A stretch of DNA of 64,000 nucleotides, taken from the NCBI GenBank assembly GCA_030435675.1, contig CM059624.1, forward strand, positions 11,370,769-11,434,768, read 5' to 3'. The position numbers and the translations under genes are program-made. Numbering within the stretch: the stretch's first letter is position 1; the number at the start of each line of letters is the position of its first letter. The notes under the pieces are model-generated. The model was given only the letters and a program-made list of their open reading frames with translations, was not told where the DNA came from and did no database searches. The DNA is from Steinernema hermaphroditum. Taxonomy: Eukaryota > Nematoda > Chromadorea > Rhabditida > Steinernematidae. Positions 45,125 to 56,639 of this stretch are shown here, piece after piece.

Positions 45125-46459
45125 GCCATGGAAAAGATAGATTTACTCCGTTGCTTATGCGTTTGTACTTCCAGGTCCAACATTCATTCCACTAGACAGC
45201 TCGAGCGAAAAGATAAACTATCCTTTTTCTGTCCTTCAAGTTGTGTCTAGTGAACACATTGAGGAAGAGTCGAACCCGAAAGTTTAAAAGTACCTAAGTT
45301 ATAAGCTGAACATTACATTTGTCAAATGATGAGGTCACACACGAATCGGCACATAGAAGGTAAAAATTTATCGGTGAAACCTAGTGTGCCAAAGTCAGCT
45401 AAATCGGCGGGGTACTGCCGTTACCATTGCCGGTGAGTCTGAGCGAAGTGAGCCCTGACTTGTCTCTTTATAACACTGTAACAACGCTGTAACAACAAGG
45501 GTGCCTGCAATGTAGACGGCCAACAGCTGAGATTATTTTATTCCTGGAGACACCTGTCTTGTTTAGGTCTATTCGTCTCGCCAAACATAATATTTGTTAA
45601 AAGTACATCAGAGGCATCATAAAATAAATAATTTCCATATAGGCCTCTCGATTTATGCTTCTTTGGCTTCAAAACTCTCACTGAGGCTTTACCATAGGTG
45701 AAGGACATATCACACCATCTCTAAGCATGCGGTTGGTCAGACGGCACACATTGTGGCATGTGCGAGTTCTCAAGATGTGCAAATAAGGCCGTGAAGGACG
45801 CCAGGAATCCTGAAGTCATCTTGAAGGTCGCCGTCGCTCTGAGAACCGGTGGTATGCAGTTTCCGTAAGTCGCACAATATTGAACGTTTCACCTGTCACA
45901 ATAACAGTGATCATAACAGGAGCTTATACCGAACGGTGAACAACATTAACTGTTTTTAAGTGGTGAGTTTTAAGTGGTCCACACCAGCGTAGACGTGAAG
46001 CAGTATTATCGCCCTGCGTGCTGGTAGCAACGGCGCGGAGAAATTGTGGGTAGAGCGATCGGCGGCGTAACCGGTTGAGGTCTCCTCTGATGGCACGACG
46101 GGGATGGCGCCTGTCGTCGACAGATTCAGTTCTGTCAACGATCATCTGCGGGGACGAAAAGGGGATGGTGTGGGCGACACCAGACACAATGTGTCCATTA
46201 CCTACAACTTAACTACCCACAACGTTGCGTGAAACTAACATCACATGTAATTTGAAAAACTCACCTGTACTAATATGCACTAAGAAGGACTTGCTTTCCT
46301 CTCTGTCCCTCTCTCTACTCTTAATTTGCCTTTTAACTAACCGTTGGGAGTGGTCTTACCCAGCAGTATCCAAGGTCTTGCCTCGTAAAAACTTTCACCT
46401 GTTTTCATTAAAACCATTCGTCGTTAGTCTTGTGTTTTCCACTCTGCGGATCATCCAAC
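45125..46459. other. 1.3 kb intergenic region between B2 and B3
   Basis: Nothing beyond a local doubled TTTTAAGTGGT unit at 45954-45982. A few open frames, none with family similarity. Confidence 0.4.
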
Positions 46460-47697
46460 ATGTCAATAGTGGAGTTCGTCGTTCTTCTGAGCTTTGTGGA
46501 CCATGTACTCTCCTATCCAATCTTAATCCTAAGTGGTTTGATAATCTGCCTGTCGTTGAAGGTTGTTCCTTCCTCACTGTCAAGGACGTACTGCCTCAAC
46601 GTGGCTGTCCCGAGCTTTTTGTCGACTTTTCTCTTCACGCTCGCAACTGTGTTGGACATTTTCGGCCTAAGACCGCAAACGTATGGTTAAAAAAGTGTTA
46701 CCAAACATGAGGAAAGCTTCAGAGATGACCACCCTTTGGTGCTTATATACGCGTTCCTGCGAGGCTTCACACTGTATGGCTATCTTTATTTCTCGACACT
46801 CACGATATTTCTCGCTTACATAGGATACGCTAAACCGTTGTTGTTTCAAGCGCTCGTTAAAACAAGGTAATCCATGTAGAATGAAATGTTTACCACCGGA
46901 TGCAGGAACATCGTGATGATGTTTGGGTTCGGATACGTGTGGACGTCGATTGCTGTGCTGGCCCTATTCCCACGATACATCGTAACCAAACTTTTCAAGC
47001 CGTTAGAAGAGGTCGACTTTTCGGTACCAATGATGGTGGAGATAGTTGTGGCTGTTATTCTGTATTTGCTCATGCTCTTGCTCTACATTCTGGTAGGTAC
47101 AGCAGTAATCTATTTTGATCTACACTAAAATAAAGGCAATTATCCGGATGGTAAGGCGGCTCCACAGCGAAAGCTCTTCTTCCATATCGCATTGGAACGT
47201 TCTGAAATCTGTACTCATCTACTGCACACCTCCCAACATTTTCGTCGCATTGGCGCTTTGTAAGTTGTCGACAAATGATACGCTAACCTCGTTCTTGGAT
47301 CTAGCCGGATACATGTGTGACGCTGTCCTAGAATCACGTGGTTTCTTCCGTCCTTCGAGTTGGCCAAGCAAGGAGGCGATGAGAACTGCTTTCCAGAACG
47401 AACAGTTGTGTGGACCTATCCGTGTGTGGTCGCAATCGCTGACTAATGTACGCATACCGATACTCATCTGTTTCATCATGGATTCCTTTCCAGGTTCGAC
47501 TTTTCGTCAGTGTTGCTACCGCCCTAATTGCATTTCGGGACTACCGAGTGGCCATAAGAAATGGATCTCTTAGAATCGGAATACGAGTTCTCAAAACATT
47601 GAGAATTGTCGATCAGAATTACGAGTTATCAGTGGCTACTTCGGAAAACTCCTTGTTTAGGAAATCCACGAAGAGCGGTGGTTTGCAGTCCGGCTAA
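46460..47697 (+). CDS. Putative 7TM chemoreceptor, group B copy 3 (B3), 340 aa
   Basis: Six exons: 46460-46680, 46723-46866, 46906-47092, 47136-47259, 47305-47447, 47494-47697; total 1023 nt. Exons 2 to 5 (144, 187, 124, 143 nt) equal those of B2 and B4. Motifs: LSYPILILSGLIICLSL, SLSRTYCLNVAVPSFLST, FLRGFTLYGYLYFSTLT, LKSVLIYCTPPNIFVALAL, CGPIRVWSQSLTN, ALIAFRDYRV. The tail has ENSLFRKSTKS. Start at the ATG before SIVEF; an earlier in-frame ATG at 46430 would add ten residues. All splice sites are GT-AG. Likely functional membrane chemoreceptor. Confidence 0.88.
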
Positions 47698-48777
47698 TTA
47701 TTGAAGTCAATAAATTTCTGAGCGACACAAAGCTCTTATATATACGACAGTGTATATATATCCATTATTCGCCGACACAGCATACATCGTAGCCCTTTTT
47801 CAAACCGTCCTTATCAAGATAACTTGTGTAATAAAGCCGGACATGGCTATTACAGCGACCATGATATTTATCAAAATCATTAAAACTTCCACCTGCCACA
47901 ACTAGAACAACCAGCTCTTTCCTCATTGTTGTTTTCCATATCTCATGAAAATACGACCGCTAGCACGCTGTCGACACGCTGCCGTCGCGTCATACAGACG
48001 GATAAAGTTTGAATCACCGCTTTACTCTGGGTTTTCAAACTTGCCCCATAAAAAATGGGTCGACTAAATGTAGAATTTATCTATAGAATTGGTGCTAATT
48101 ACGTTCCACATGAGAAACAGACCATACAGACAGGAAATGTGATACATTCGGCCAATTCAGATTTGGCGCGGCCACAGGCGCACTCTTTCTGGGTCTATTT
48201 GGATGATTTTTTGGGTTGTATCGTTTTAATCTTTGTGCTATGTTACTTCTGCTGTCAATCTATTTAATTTCTATTTTAAAAAATTTTAACAGAGGAACAG
48301 ATTAACATATTAGACACCAAGAGTGCCCACATTTGAAGCTCTCGGGTAAATCGGCTATTGACACTTTACCTAAGAGGCGCGCCCATTTATGTGGCCGCCA
48401 CTGTATATCCAGCGTCTAGATGAATTTCAATATATTTACCGTGCTTACAAAGTTGTGTTTCATTCCACATCATGGCCACATCGAAGTCAATTCTAAGGTC
48501 AATATTTACAGCTGTTCGACCTAAAGTGGATAACAAGTGGCATGACAAGTTTCACCTGCGGTAGTTGAGTTCGGTCCGTACACCGTCGGCGTCAGTTCCC
48601 CTGCCAGCTGAAATTTCTATTATTACGAGATCCCAGTGGTTATGAACGCCATCCATGCGCTTGTGACAGAATAACGATTGTTTCGATTTAACGCAGGTTA
48701 TTTTCGAATGTAAATGTTTGCGGCTTGATCGCATTGCGATCTGCATAGGATATCCACATTCGGCTTCTTGTTTTCAG
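47698..48777. other. 1.1 kb intergenic region between B3 and B4
   Basis: Contains a tract at about 48325-48395 resembling 8905-8975. No gene recognised; the frame at 48055-48267 plus is short and unlike the receptors around it. Confidence 0.4.
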
Positions 48778-50033
48778 ATGGTCCTTTTGGTCGAAGTTAT
48801 TACCTCCATCGATTTGCATCTTACTTACCCTGTCTTCGTCCTCAGTGTATTTCTTCTCTATCTTTCCCTTAAAGTAGTGCCTTCGTCCTTGTCTAGGACA
48901 TATTGCCTAAACGTTTCCGTCACCTGCTTTCTAGCAACTCTTTTTAAAATACTCTTCGAAGTTACTAATCTCGTCGAATTGGTATCAGTCGCTCCGAGGT
49001 AACTCGTCTTTTTCTTTAGCTGTCTGTCCCTGCATCGAATATCAAAAATCTCAATTGCTTGCAGGGTATATGTGACTGTAATCCTCCTCACTGCATTCTT
49101 CCGAGGTTTCACGGTTTGCAGTTACCTTTACTTCTCGATCGTTACCATTCTACTGGCCTACATGGGCTACGCCAAGCCGTTATTCTTTCAAAGACTCATG
49201 AAGACCAAGTAGGTTTCGTTACTCGTAGTCTTTGCTCTACATGCTCGCTAGAAATATGGTCATGATCTTCGGCTTTGGGTACCTCTGGACTACAGTCTCA
49301 ATGATATCCATCTTTCCCAGATGGTTCCTTCTGCAAGTGCTCCCAATATCAGAGGACTACGACTTTTCCGCTCTTATGATTGGGCAGGTCGTGCTCTCCA
49401 TAGCATTCTACATTTCTATGCTGGTCTTCTATGTTCTGGTAACTGAGATCTTACCGGATTTTGTTTACCTCCCATAGGCTATCATGCGGATAGTGAAACG
49501 AGCCGATCAAGAAACGTCATCGTCAAAAACACACCGAAACGTTCTCAAATCAGTGTTGATCTACTGCACGCCTCCGAACATCCTAATTGCTTTAGTCCTC
49601 TGTAGGTACCCAGTTCATTTCTTTAGAGTATAGAGCGTTGCAGCAGGATACGTGTGTGACACTGTGGAGGAAGTCATTGGAGTATTCAGACCTTCGCATT
49701 GGTCAAGCGAAGAAGAACGCGCTAACTTCATTATGAACGAGGACTTCTGCATACCAGTTCGATCATGGTCGCAAGGTTTATCCAATGTAAGCGAAGAGCT
49801 ATAAGGGATACCTTTATCACACTTCATAGGTTCGGCTACTCATCAATGTCTTCACAGCGCTCTTTGCTTTTCACGACTACCGGGTGGTTGTTATGAAAGG
49901 ACTTTGCAGAGCCTTGGTTCCTGTTCTTAAAGCTTTCAAGATTTCCAACGGCACAAACGAAGATTGCAGCAATGAGAACTCACTTTTCCGAAAATCGCCT
50001 AAAAACACCATATCATCACAGGCAGGCAGCTGA
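48778..50033 (+). CDS. Putative 7TM chemoreceptor, group B copy 4 (B4), 340 aa
   Basis: Six exons: 48778-48998, 49065-49208, 49252-49438, 49478-49601, 49644-49786, 49830-50033; total 1023 nt, exon for exon the same lengths as B3. The ATG follows directly on TTTTCAG, suggesting a spliced-leader acceptor or an unseen 5' exon. Motifs: LTYPVFVLSVFLLYLSL, SLSRTYCLNVSVTCFLAT, FFRGFTVCSYLYFSIVT, GFGYLWTTVSMISIFPR, LKSVLIYCTPPNILIALVL, GYVCDT, VRSWSQGLSN, ALFAFHDYR, and the tail ENSLFRKSPKN. More diverged than B2/B3 but complete. Confidence 0.88.
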
Positions 50034-50729
50034 AAGGGTACTGTCGTGTGAAGGCTTTCAATTTGTGTCGATGGCTATTGTTCCGTTTAGTTTCTCAGAT
50101 ATGAATCGTTCTCGGTTTAACGGTTTTTTTATTATCTCTCATTGTCGATTAGGGTAAACATAGACGCTGTACAAACGCGTTAAATAAAAAGTGTGCAAAA
50201 TAACAATTGTCTCGTGATAGAGTTCACTTCAAATTAAGTAATGCTAAGGGAAACGTTGTGCAATCGAGAATAGAGTCAATGACTCAGAAGGGCTGTCACA
50301 GAACAGCTGGATCTCCAAAGTCATCCAAAGTGCCTAAGAATGCGCCTATCAATGGTTGTGGAGATTAATTTGTTGACGCACTGAAAAATATGTGCAGGAA
50401 AGATGGCAGAAAGATGACTGTACTACGATGCAGTGAAGGATGCACAAAAATGCACAATAGCATTCAAAAATCAAAAAGTTCAGCTTGAGTGGGCAGCAAT
50501 AATCAATACTATTGATTGTTCCAGTTTTCATTGTAGTAGCTCAGAAACCAGTGATTCGAACTTCAAATAAACATTTCACGAGCAAATACAATCGCACAAG
50601 GACTAAGCGGTTATTTTCGTGACGTTTTAATGAAAATATTTTCAGTGTGTGTAGTATTAACAGAGCCCGAAATCTTTCGATCTTAGTAATAAGTAGATTT
50701 TTATGTTTAAGTAGGTTCGTTGTGTTTTA

Positions 50730-50975
50730 ATGATGTCGATTTTGCAATTAGTCTCATTTCTTAGCGCCGTCGATGGTTGCTGGTTGTCCTATCCAATTTT
50801 CATCCTAAGCACACTTATCATCTATCTCTCCCTCAGGGTGGTCCCACCATCTCTGTCCAGACCGTATTGCCTCAACGTAGCGGTACCAAGTTTCCTTTCC
50901 ACCTTAACGTCTTGCGCTCTTTATGTAGCAGTGCTTTCAGCGATGACTATGCTTTCATTCTACGACATCACGTTG
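50730..50975 (+). pseudogene. Truncated group B receptor pseudogene (B5), derived from B2-like gene
   Basis: The frame from 50730 or 50733 aligns almost residue for residue with B2 exon 1 up to VPSFLST (one extra codon, Cys, in VDGCWLSYP). The last roughly 50 nt of exon 1 and the donor are deleted. The sequence jumps into the end of B2 intron 1 (CTTTATGTAGCAGTGCTTTCAG) and a short piece of exon 2, then similarity ends. Everything from TM3 on is missing. The upstream 50034-50729 and the DNA after 50975 hold no further exons of the family. Confidence 0.75.
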
Positions 50976-51369
50976 TTTGTGCTCCAAACTCCCAAGTCAA
51001 CAGAAACAATGTTAGAACGTTAGCAGTCAGACTTGTTCCGTTAATGAGTGGAAAACATGGAATGCGGCGGATTTCAAGTATTGCGGCAAATAGCAAGAAA
51101 CGCCTTTATCGAATTGTCATTTTCCAACTACTGCATTATCGAGCTAAGCATTCTTGTTTGCTGCAAACGGAAACACTTCAACGCTACGCCAGGAATGGCT
51201 GCAAAGCGGCATCACCTGTTTGTCTATTCTCGGTGTCATGTGAGTCGTGCGATACAGTGGCACGACTTCACAATACAGGTCGCATCAAATGGAGCGACCG
51301 TATGGCTCATTTCGTGTGTTGCTGGTACAGACTTCTAACTCTGTAACTCTGTGTACATGCTGTGAAACG

Positions 51370-51560
51370 TCACAGTATTTTGCCGGCTCCGGCTCGGCTC
51401 CGAGCCAAACCCGAGTCGGCTCCCGGCCGCCCCAATTTTAATTTTAGTGAAAGTTCCGACCGTTCGCGGGGATCGTTAGCAAACGATGAGAGATAATGGG
51501 CATGCACCGGCTCGGAACTAAGCGCGCCGAGCCGGGTGGTTCGAGCCGACTCCGGAGGTG
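51370..51560. repeat. GC-rich palindromic repeat, second island
   Basis: GCCGGCTCCGGCTCGGCTCC followed by GAGCC-type inverted units, then after an AT-rich gap CGCGCCGAGCCGGG and GAGCCGACTCCGGAGG. Same units as at about 8725-8845. Confidence 0.45.
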
Positions 51561-51949
51561 AGGAGGTGCACTTACAATAAAAGGAGCGTTGAAGCAGCAA
51601 GTTCCACGACGCAGGAATTGCACTGCTGTTGTTGAGTAGCAGGTGCGATTATTAACCTTAACTACAAATAGATTTTGTATAAGCAACATGCCAGTTACTT
51701 AGCGTTTCCGACCTTTTTATTATTCGAGCTAATGAGCATAATGAATATTGTTACTGGAACGACTGAATTTTCTAAATAACGCCTAGAACATTCAGGTACT
51801 ACACTCCTTTTACGTCATCTAGTCAAATTGCTCTTATGCTATGTTGCATATTATGAAAACAAAATTATAGTCTGTTTTCTAACTGATCCATTTTCATACT
51901 TTCAGACTTATTACTCTGTTGTCACGGTATTATTAGATGAGTCATACTG

Positions 51950-52330
51950 TTATTGGTCTTTAATTTGTGTCGGTAGCGATGGGTCCGTTCGTTCTCTCGG
52001 GAATGGGTTAAATTGGCGGTCGTTCTCGGTCGTCGTTTATGGTGATCACCCCGGCTCCTGACAGGCCTGAAATACCAGGGAGCTCTAGTTCCAACGTCTT
52101 GCCAAGAAGACTTCTACCGCCTCACGACTCGCGCCGCCCAGTCAAACAGAAGATTTGCTGCAAACCGTAGATGACTCTCTAACAGAGACATCTGATCTCC
52201 TCTTCTACTGGTGAAACCCGATGAAAAGAAGTGGCTACAATGTATTACACATGTTTGTGTATCCTGTTACTCTACATGACGTCTTGCATGACGAAAGCTG
52301 TTGATCCAAGTGTATAAACGCGAAAACTGT
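51950..52330 (-). repeat. RepA copy C
   Basis: Inverted relative to B and D: starts with the element end (complement CGACACAAAT), then the core at about 52053-52084 (CCGGCTCCTGACAGGCCTGA ... GGGAGC) and the Cys-poor GC-rich module. Diverged; the hairpin stem is kept although its loop differs. Confidence 0.55.
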
Positions 52331-52552
52331 GTGTTGTTTCTAGCGTCATTACTGTAAAACATTAGCGGTCGTTCTCGGCCATCGTGCTTGTCGAAAGTCC
52401 GCTAGTGACCGCTCACCGAAGGACAAGACCGGAAAGAACGATTTATCCGATACAAAAAGTGCTTTCTGCTTTTTTTGCGAAACATGTGCATGAAGTTGTA
52501 ACGACACTACCAACCTATACCTATACTGTTTCCCCCTCTTGTTACAGATCTC

Positions 52553-53803
52553 ATGGTAGCGAAGTCCGAACCTGATATTGACTGGGACGCGATCGATTTG
52601 ATCCTGTTTCTTCAAGACCTGGACAATTGGCTTACATACCCAGTTCTCGTTCTAAATTCCATCATACTGTACTTTTCACTCAAAATGGTTCCGCCGTCAC
52701 TGTCCAGAACGTATTGCATGAATTTGGCCGTGCCAAGTCTGCTATCTTGTGTCATCTTTGCATGGTTTCATATTACTTACGCAATTGGTCGGAAGTTCAT
52801 GTGGAAGTAAGTTCATTCTAAAGCTTGGAATTAGCACGGCACAATTACAAAATTCACCAGAGATTTCTAGGTACGGTGTGCCAATCCTACCTCTCTACTC
52901 ATTTGTACGAGGCTTCACTCTACATGGCTACATCTACTTCTCCACCGTCACAATTTTTCTTGCTTATCTCGGCTATGCAAGACCTTTTCTCTTCCAAACC
53001 CTCTCCAGCACAAAGTAGGTGGTGTTCAACTGCTCCAGCACATTGAGCTACACAGAAACATCGTCCTTATCTTCGGCTTTGGATACGTCTGGACGACTGT
53101 CGCTATAGTCACACTATCGCCAAGATACGCTTTTGGCTCTTATGGAATAGTTCAAGTTCTTGGACTGTCACAAGAAATGAATTTCTCTGCGATGGTGATT
53201 GCACAGCTCACTGTTATGTACGGCTTCTACGTGACAATGGTTTTGCTGTACATCATGGTGAGCAAAACTGAAGTGATTTGATTAACATGAAGTTTAGGCT
53301 ATAGTCCTTGTCATCAGACGCGTCGGTAACTCCACTGAAAGTGTATCGGATGCAGTCCCGTGGAGAGTGCTGCGATCTCTGCTTATCTATTGCACTCCGC
53401 CAAACATATTCGTGGCTCTAGCCTTAGGTAATCCAAAGAAATGTCCTTGATTCCTCTTGTTTAGTTGGACACACCTGCGACGCTACGCTAGAAGTGCACG
53501 GATATTTAAAACCTTCATACGTATTTGACATTTTTACGGATTACTGCGCGCCAATTCGCGTCTGGTCACAAGCGCTCACTAATGTAAGGATGTTGTTAAA
53601 CAAAATGACCCATCCGCAAAGCACAGGTGCGACTATTCGTGAACGCTTTCACAGCCTTAATCGCGTTTCACGACTACCGTATGACGATCATCAACGGAGT
53701 TCCACGTGTGGTTGCGCGAATTTTGAAGACATCAAGAGCTACAAGCACTTCCCCATCTGCGTCCACTGAAAGTCGCCTTTTCCGAAGGTCGACGGAGAGT
53801 TGA
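52553..53803 (+). CDS. Putative 7TM chemoreceptor, group B copy 6 (B6), 341 aa
   Basis: Six exons: 52553-52806, 52871-53014, 53056-53257, 53298-53427, 53465-53583, 53627-53803; total 1026 nt. A longer N-terminus (MVAKSEPDIDWDAIDLILFL) precedes LTYPVLVLNSIILYFSL. A possible trans-splice acceptor TTGTTACAG lies 5 nt before the ATG. Motifs: SLSRTYCMNLAVPSLLS, FVRGFTLHGYIYFSTVT, GFGYVWTTVAIVTLSPR, LRSLLIYCTPPNIFVALAL, GHTCDA, CAPIRVWSQALTN, ALIAFHDYR, and the tail ESRLFRRSTES. The loop exon is 119 nt against the usual 143, so the extracellular loop is eight residues shorter. Appears intact. Confidence 0.87.
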
Positions 53804-53839
53804 AATCGCTTGGCAAATAATTTATGAGATTTGTTATGT

Positions 53840-54356
53840 GTTGCTCTCAACAAGTTTCCGAACTTATCTTCTCGTACCAAAGACTTGCACCTTGCGAGAC
53901 GTCTCATATATCTCCAGACATCGCGCACACCCATCAGATCACTTCGGAGTTTCAGCGCTACTTCAGGTTCTCATGACGGGCATTGGGGTGATTTTAGGAG
54001 CGGGAAGGACTGTGACAGCAGAATCTCGTTATTATCAAATAGTTTACGAGTTTATCAAGTTTAAAATACTGTGTCAAGTGCCGGTGAAAGCTGATATCAA
54101 AGGCTTACGCCTCGCCAGACGTCGCATATATGGACAAGAAACCAGGACTTGTTTAGAAAAGAACGCTTCTTCGGTTTATCGGGACGGCGCGGGTGACTAT
54201 CAACATGACAAGACGTTAGATCTACGGCTCTCTGGTGTTCCAGGCCTTCTGGGAGCCGGGGCGATAATTTCACCAACAATAGTGGCTGAGAACGACCGCT
54301 CACTCAACTCCTTCAGGGAACCTCAGGGAGAATGGATCCGACACAAATAAAAGTTA
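53840..54356 (+). repeat. RepA copy D
   Basis: Immediately after B6. Carries two modules with GAGACGTCTCATATATCTCC and CCAGACGTCGCATATATGG, the hairpin core at 54226-54257 (GGCTCTCTGGTGTTCCAGGC ... GGGAGCC), GAACGACCGCTCACTCAACT, and the end ATCCGACACAAATAAAAG. A 170-codon frame stays open through it. Confidence 0.6.
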
Positions 54357-54621
54357 ATCTTGAATTGGTGAATGTAAAAGTGTATGTGTTTCCCTTGGCA
54401 AATATTGAAACTTAAGTGGGCTATAGATAGTGATGAGACATCAAATGGTTTTACCCTACTAACAGTCTCTGGAGACGTTCTGTGAACAACAGAACAGTTC
54501 GCTGACGTAAAATATTGAATTTCGGTGGATAGCGTGTCCCTGAGAACACAACCTCAACTACAATCAACACTGCGATCAAAGGAGAAATCTGAAGTCCGAT
54601 AATAATAGGAATGCACACTCT

Positions 54622-56154
54622 TTACGGCATTTGCACGACAACATTGGAACGATTGAATAACGTGGAGCTATCGCCAAACAACGAATGATTCTTCACATAA
54701 TCGGGCACGTATTTCATTGAAACGAATGTTTCCCAAAGGCGCTGAAGTAACTTCCGAATCACTCTTCGATACTCGTAGAAGGCAATGAGGGCGGTCAGCG
54801 ATGTGATAAACAGACGGACCTGTAATGCCGAAACAAGAAATGAGCCTGGTGATCGAAAGATACTAACATTAGTTGACTGTTGTGACCACATTCTAATGGT
54901 AGTACACGAATCTTCTCTGTTGTCCCAGTCGACTATTCCTGTCGTGTTGTAGGGATTGAAGTAACTCTGGATTTCTGTTATGCTCTCGCAGAAGTATCCG
55001 GCTGAAGCGGAAAATCAGACATCGACACTAGATCGAAACATACAGATGGCCAGCGCAGCGAATATATTTGGCGGTGTGCAATAGATTAGGACTGACTTCA
55101 GAGTATTCCAGCTGCTTCGTTGCATAATAGTTCTTGTCGCCCTGATTTTGAGCAACGTCTGAAAATAATGTATTTGTTAAAGTTCTGTCATATGTAGGTC
55201 GTTGTCGTTTTGGGACGCTTTCATAGTTTCTTTGTCGACCTCAAGGCCTGCCTCTACACAGCCTTGATGAGTTTCCTGTATTTCTGGCTAAATTGGATCT
55301 CTGACCCAAAATAGGTATCCATTTCGCTCTGTTATAAGCATTGGTACCCGGTAGACAGTTTTCAAAGAGCATTTAGATACGAAAAGTTGTATTCCTTTGT
55401 ATGATATGCTACGACAAACGATATAAGGACAACAAAAAGAACTCGACCAAGAGTGCAGAACAAGGTCGGCTCACCTGGACATAGAGCGCCATCATCGTCC
55501 CATATAGCAGCACGGCTATCACAGCCTGGAAGGTCATAGGAATGGCAAAGTTCGTTTCGTAGGACAGTACACCGAACATGTCAACAATCATGACCTTTGG
55601 AAAAGCGCAGAAGGTCATTATGGTCGACCAAAGGTAGCCCATTATGCACCAGCCTATGATCACTCTGAAAAGAGCTATTTGCTTCATGCGGATATGTACA
55701 TACCGTTTGGAAACGAACTTCTGAAAGTGAAAAGGCTTGGCGTATCCGATAAACGCTAGAAATACTGTCAACGTTGAAAAGTACAAATATCCCTGCAAAC
55801 TGAAAGCGCGCAGGAAGATGTAAATGCTTCTAAGGACGATGTATAACCTGAAAAGGCAACCTCAGTGGAACCAAGTTGGAAAGTCAATCTCACTTACGTC
55901 CAGTGAGCTGTAGGATCAATGAAGCGAGCGACTATGTAGATCAGAGTGGAGAGAAAACTGGGAACGGCGATGTTGGCGCAGCATGTTCGGCCGAGAGAAG
56001 TCGGCGACATTTGGGTGGAAAGTACCAAGATGGTCGCGCTGAGAATGAAGACTGGATACGTCAAACTGACATCGAGCCTTTGAAGGAACAGGGCTAACGA
56101 CTCTTCTGAAAATGACAACTCCATTTCGAATTCTATTTCAAACTCACCCTCCAT
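54622..56154 (-). CDS. Putative 7TM chemoreceptor, group B copy 7 (B7), 331 aa
   Basis: Seven exons: 56148-56154, 55898-56105, 55704-55847, 55475-55664, 55044-55158, 54868-55001, 54622-54819; total 996 nt. First exon is 7 nt (ATGGAGG) with donor GTGAGT and a 42 bp intron ending ATTTTCAG. Reading straight through instead gives an odd acidic N-terminus, so the spliced form is preferred. Motifs: LTYPVFILSATILVLS, SLGRTCCANIAVPSFLST, FLRAFSLQGYLYFSTLT, LKSVLIYCTPPNIFAALAI, GYFCES, IRMWSQQSTN, ALIAFYEYR, tail NHSLFGDS. Intron 4 (about 316 bp) is the one long intron. Likely functional. Confidence 0.85.
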
Positions 56155-56639
56155 AGCAGCAATCAGCAAAAATTTCTACGAATTAATTGCGTCGTCTGGA
56201 AGCAGCTGCAGGATCTTAAAATTGGTCACTTGCTACTAGACTGGACACCTGAGAAAGCACAATTTGGGAACACTTCACACACAAGTAGGCATCACTTCTG
56301 CACAATCTTAGAACTTTTCGATTCGAGAACGCAATCGTTGAACTGAGACACACGAGACTGATTGCGTACTTTTAAAGTCAACGGCTTCCCCCTTGGATAC
56401 AAATATTTGTCCACTGCATGGAGAACAATGTTCAAAGCGCACGTAATGGACGACGCCCCCAATAAAGACTACATTCGTGGCCTGAGCAGTGAGAAGAGAA
56501 ATCTAATATCGGGTTCACAAGGATAGTAAAATGCTACGTGAAACACAAAAGTCACACGGGAGACATGTGCGCACTTATAACATCACTTTGGCACTTTTCG
56601 ATGTGAGCTCCGAAAGATCACAATCTTCGAAATTTTGAA

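Larger units (their letters stand above)
50976..52552. other. 1.6 kb intergenic region with GC-rich repeat and RepA copy C
   Basis: Holds the GC-rich repeat (51370-51560) and RepA copy C (51950-52330). The long open frame from 50777 to 51346 (plus) runs in the wrong frame through the pseudogene and into unrelated DNA and is not called. Confidence 0.4.

Noticed and set aside
50777..51346. 189-codon open frame beside the B5 pseudogene
   Set aside because: It is in a different frame from the receptor homology and continues into unrelated DNA; chance opening.
55894..56169. Unspliced acidic N-terminus for B7 starting at or before 56154
   Set aside because: The 7-nt exon plus 42-bp intron model matches B1, B8 and B9 in phase and removes an atypical EFEIEFEMEL stretch.
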